From Phallus indusiatus (Eukaryota > Basidiomycota > Agaricomycetes > Phallales > Phallaceae): a stretch of DNA of 64,000 bases. The stretch lies in assembly GCA_027605045.1 (NCBI GenBank), contig JAQFWX010000012.1, positions 198,930 through 262,929 of the forward strand. Reading direction: 5' to 3'. Positions 62,473-64,000 of the stretch are shown here, in pieces. The notes beneath the pieces were generated by a model that saw nothing but the letters and a program-made list of their open reading frames with translations, was not told the DNA's origin and did not search any database. A program made the translations under genes and the position numbers. Within the stretch, counting starts at the first letter, position 1. Every line of letters starts with the position of its first letter.

Positions 62473-63640
62473 TTATATTCCATCTAATATTTGCGCACAT
62501 TCGTTAGAGAAACCCATACCACCATGTGTCCTGTATGAGGGCAGGTCTGAAGATTGCAAGTCGATTGCTATAGTTGGATGCCATGCAAATAACTGACTAC
62601 GCATGCTATGATGCTGCGTGTGCGTGGGGCGATGGACTGAAACTACTTCAGCTGAACTTTGCTTGCCCGAAGAATGAGTTGCGTCCTTAGAGGCTGGTAT
62701 AGAATCGGACGACCATGTCACCCAGAAGACGTTGTTTGTTTCTGGTGCCAAGCTGTTTGGTCCGATATCTTCTTCAGAAGAAAGGGATTGGTTCGAATAC
62801 GATGAAGGCCAGGAGGAGCTTAATACGGCTGTGGGAAGCCCGTTCTTGAGGATGGGAAACAGAAGTATTTGGCGTTTGTAGCCCTAGGGCAGAAGATCTC
62901 GACTTTGGGCTGACGATGGGCGTTGTGGTCAGGGGTTCCCAATAACGCCAGTGATATGGATATGAATAGTGCCGCTGTGTTGCCGAAATAGTAGCGTTTT
63001 GAGCAGGCGATGGCGGTTGCAAAGAACACAAGTCGTTCCTTCGGTGTGTAGTCAGCTGGACCCATGCCGTTCAGTACAAGCCTGCTCTGTTGATGAAAAA
63101 CGGCGGGTGTATAACGGAACCCAATTATGTTACCGCTTTTTGTAGAAAGTAGAAACAGACATTATTGCAAGCTGATAAACGACGAATAACAAAATAATAC
63201 TTACGTTTGTTATATAGGATAATAGAGGATGTCACAGCCATCAAGAATTTGAAACTTCATCGACGCTGCATTTGGTGACTTTATCGCAGCTTGGGATGCT
63301 CCGCTCCGTTGACAGAGTGTTCGCTGAGCATTTACATATTGTATACAGCACAACAGGTTTTGGGTGATAGGGCTGATATCGAAGGGCCGTTTTGTGGAGC
63401 AGTTGGGGGGGGTGTATCGGGTAACCGAGGACGTAGGCTGCGATAAAGTGACGAGAGAAATGTGCATATGGAGTAGGAGAGGTGAGCGCTGACTGAGAAT
63501 GAGAAAAGGGTGAATGTGGAGTAGGAGAGGCGGGCGCTGAGGATGAGGAAAAAAGATGGGAAAAAAAGGAGCCTGCAAGAGATCAAGCTGGCGAGCCAGA
63601 TGTGATGGACTGGAAGAGGCGATCATTCAATATTCAATAT
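62473..63640 (-). CDS. Probable gene, structure unresolved
   Basis: Minus-strand frames look coding but switch: a Ser/Pro-rich lead within 63210-63626, then YTPKERL or QPPSPAQNATISATQRHYSY (62774-63031), then SSSWPSSYSNQSLSSEEDIG and a Ser/Thr/His-rich end with stop at 62473. The composition would fit the disordered part of a transcription factor, but no DNA-binding domain is visible. I could not connect the last two frames with a normal intron. A frameshift or an upstream exon beyond 63640 is possible. Confidence 0.35.
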
Positions 63641-64000
63641 TCAGCGATTGGCAGTGAGTGGGTGTCCGATGATGCTGATGGCGGGGTGGCGGGACAGTGG
63701 TTAAAAGGGTCGATAGAACATAGACCGGGACGATGATGTTGTTGATGATGATGATGCCGGTGTTGTTAAATCGATTGACGACGGTAATCAAAGGGAAGAT
63801 CTTGAGCTTGGGCCGTGGATATGGAAGGAGCGAAGAAAAAGGAACGCAAAACGAGTGTGTAGCCAGCCGTTCAGGGCGAGTTTGTGATGTTCATCCAGAA
63901 CTAGTGAATTAATAACAGGATTAGATTATTGAGAGAAATGAAGAAACAGAATTGAGCAAGAAAGAAACATCGTATAAGAAAGAAAAACGTACTAAATGAA
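63641..64000. other. Right edge, short tandem repeats
   Basis: A gatgttgttgatgatgat-type run lies near 63732-63760. It may be the upstream part of the unresolved gene on the minus strand; no exon can be assigned. Confidence 0.35.

Overview
The window looks like nuclear DNA of a mushroom-forming basidiomycete (Agaricomycetes). The genes carry many short introns of about 50-75 nt, and most exon chains can be rebuilt with exact phase. Several proteins belong to families I know mainly from Agaricomycetes: DUF6533 and DUF6534 membrane proteins, a Mug135-like protein, F-box proteins with Cys pairs, and a Cys-rich single-pass membrane protein. All family names rest on reading the translations; no database search was possible.

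Layout, left to right. 1-1279 (-): Cys-rich single-pass membrane protein, cut by the left edge. 3273-5144 (+): DUF6533-type membrane protein. 5591-12687 (-): a 2,001-residue Ser/Pro-rich protein in seven exons. 15916-16913 (+): Mug135-like protein. 20532-21929 (+): F-box-like protein under a palindromic promoter element. 23103-23381 (+) and 24333-24647 (-): two convergent paralogous small Cys-rich proteins. 26490-28419 (+): unrecognised 542-residue protein. 28784-30334 (+): F-box plus beta-propeller-like protein. 30491-33063 (-): 12-exon F-box protein with Cys pairs. 34239-35060 (-): Ser-rich, probably GPI-anchored cell-surface protein. 36467-38413 (-): DUF6534 membrane protein. 39734-43188 (+): SPX-domain phosphate transporter of the Pho91 type. 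46463-48776 (+): secreted GH18 chitinase with a C-terminal chitin-binding module. 49737-54532 (-): P-type ATPase related to Na,K-ATPase alpha subunits. 56190-56380 (-): relic of a DUF6533 gene. 57175-58033 (-): HsbA-like protein without a signal peptide. 59371-61263 (-): intact DUF6533 gene. 62473-63640 (-): probable but unresolved gene.

The genes do not form a metabolic cluster. Loose themes are ion and phosphate transport (Pho91-like transporter, P-type ATPase), cell surface and wall (chitinase, GPI protein, membrane proteins) and ubiquitin-ligase adaptors (three F-box-like genes). The long gene-poor stretches (12.7-15.9, 16.9-20.5, 24.7-26.5, 43.2-46.5 and 54.5-57.2 kb) hold inverted repeats, one diverged direct repeat and one gene relic, but no recognisable intact transposon. 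I found no rRNA, tRNA or CRISPR array.

The observations I r ate most worth following are the inverted pair of small Cys-rich genes, the very long Ser-rich protein with one conserved-looking island, the GC-AG introns, the promoter palindrome containing MluI-box motifs, and the DUF6533 relic beside its intact relative.
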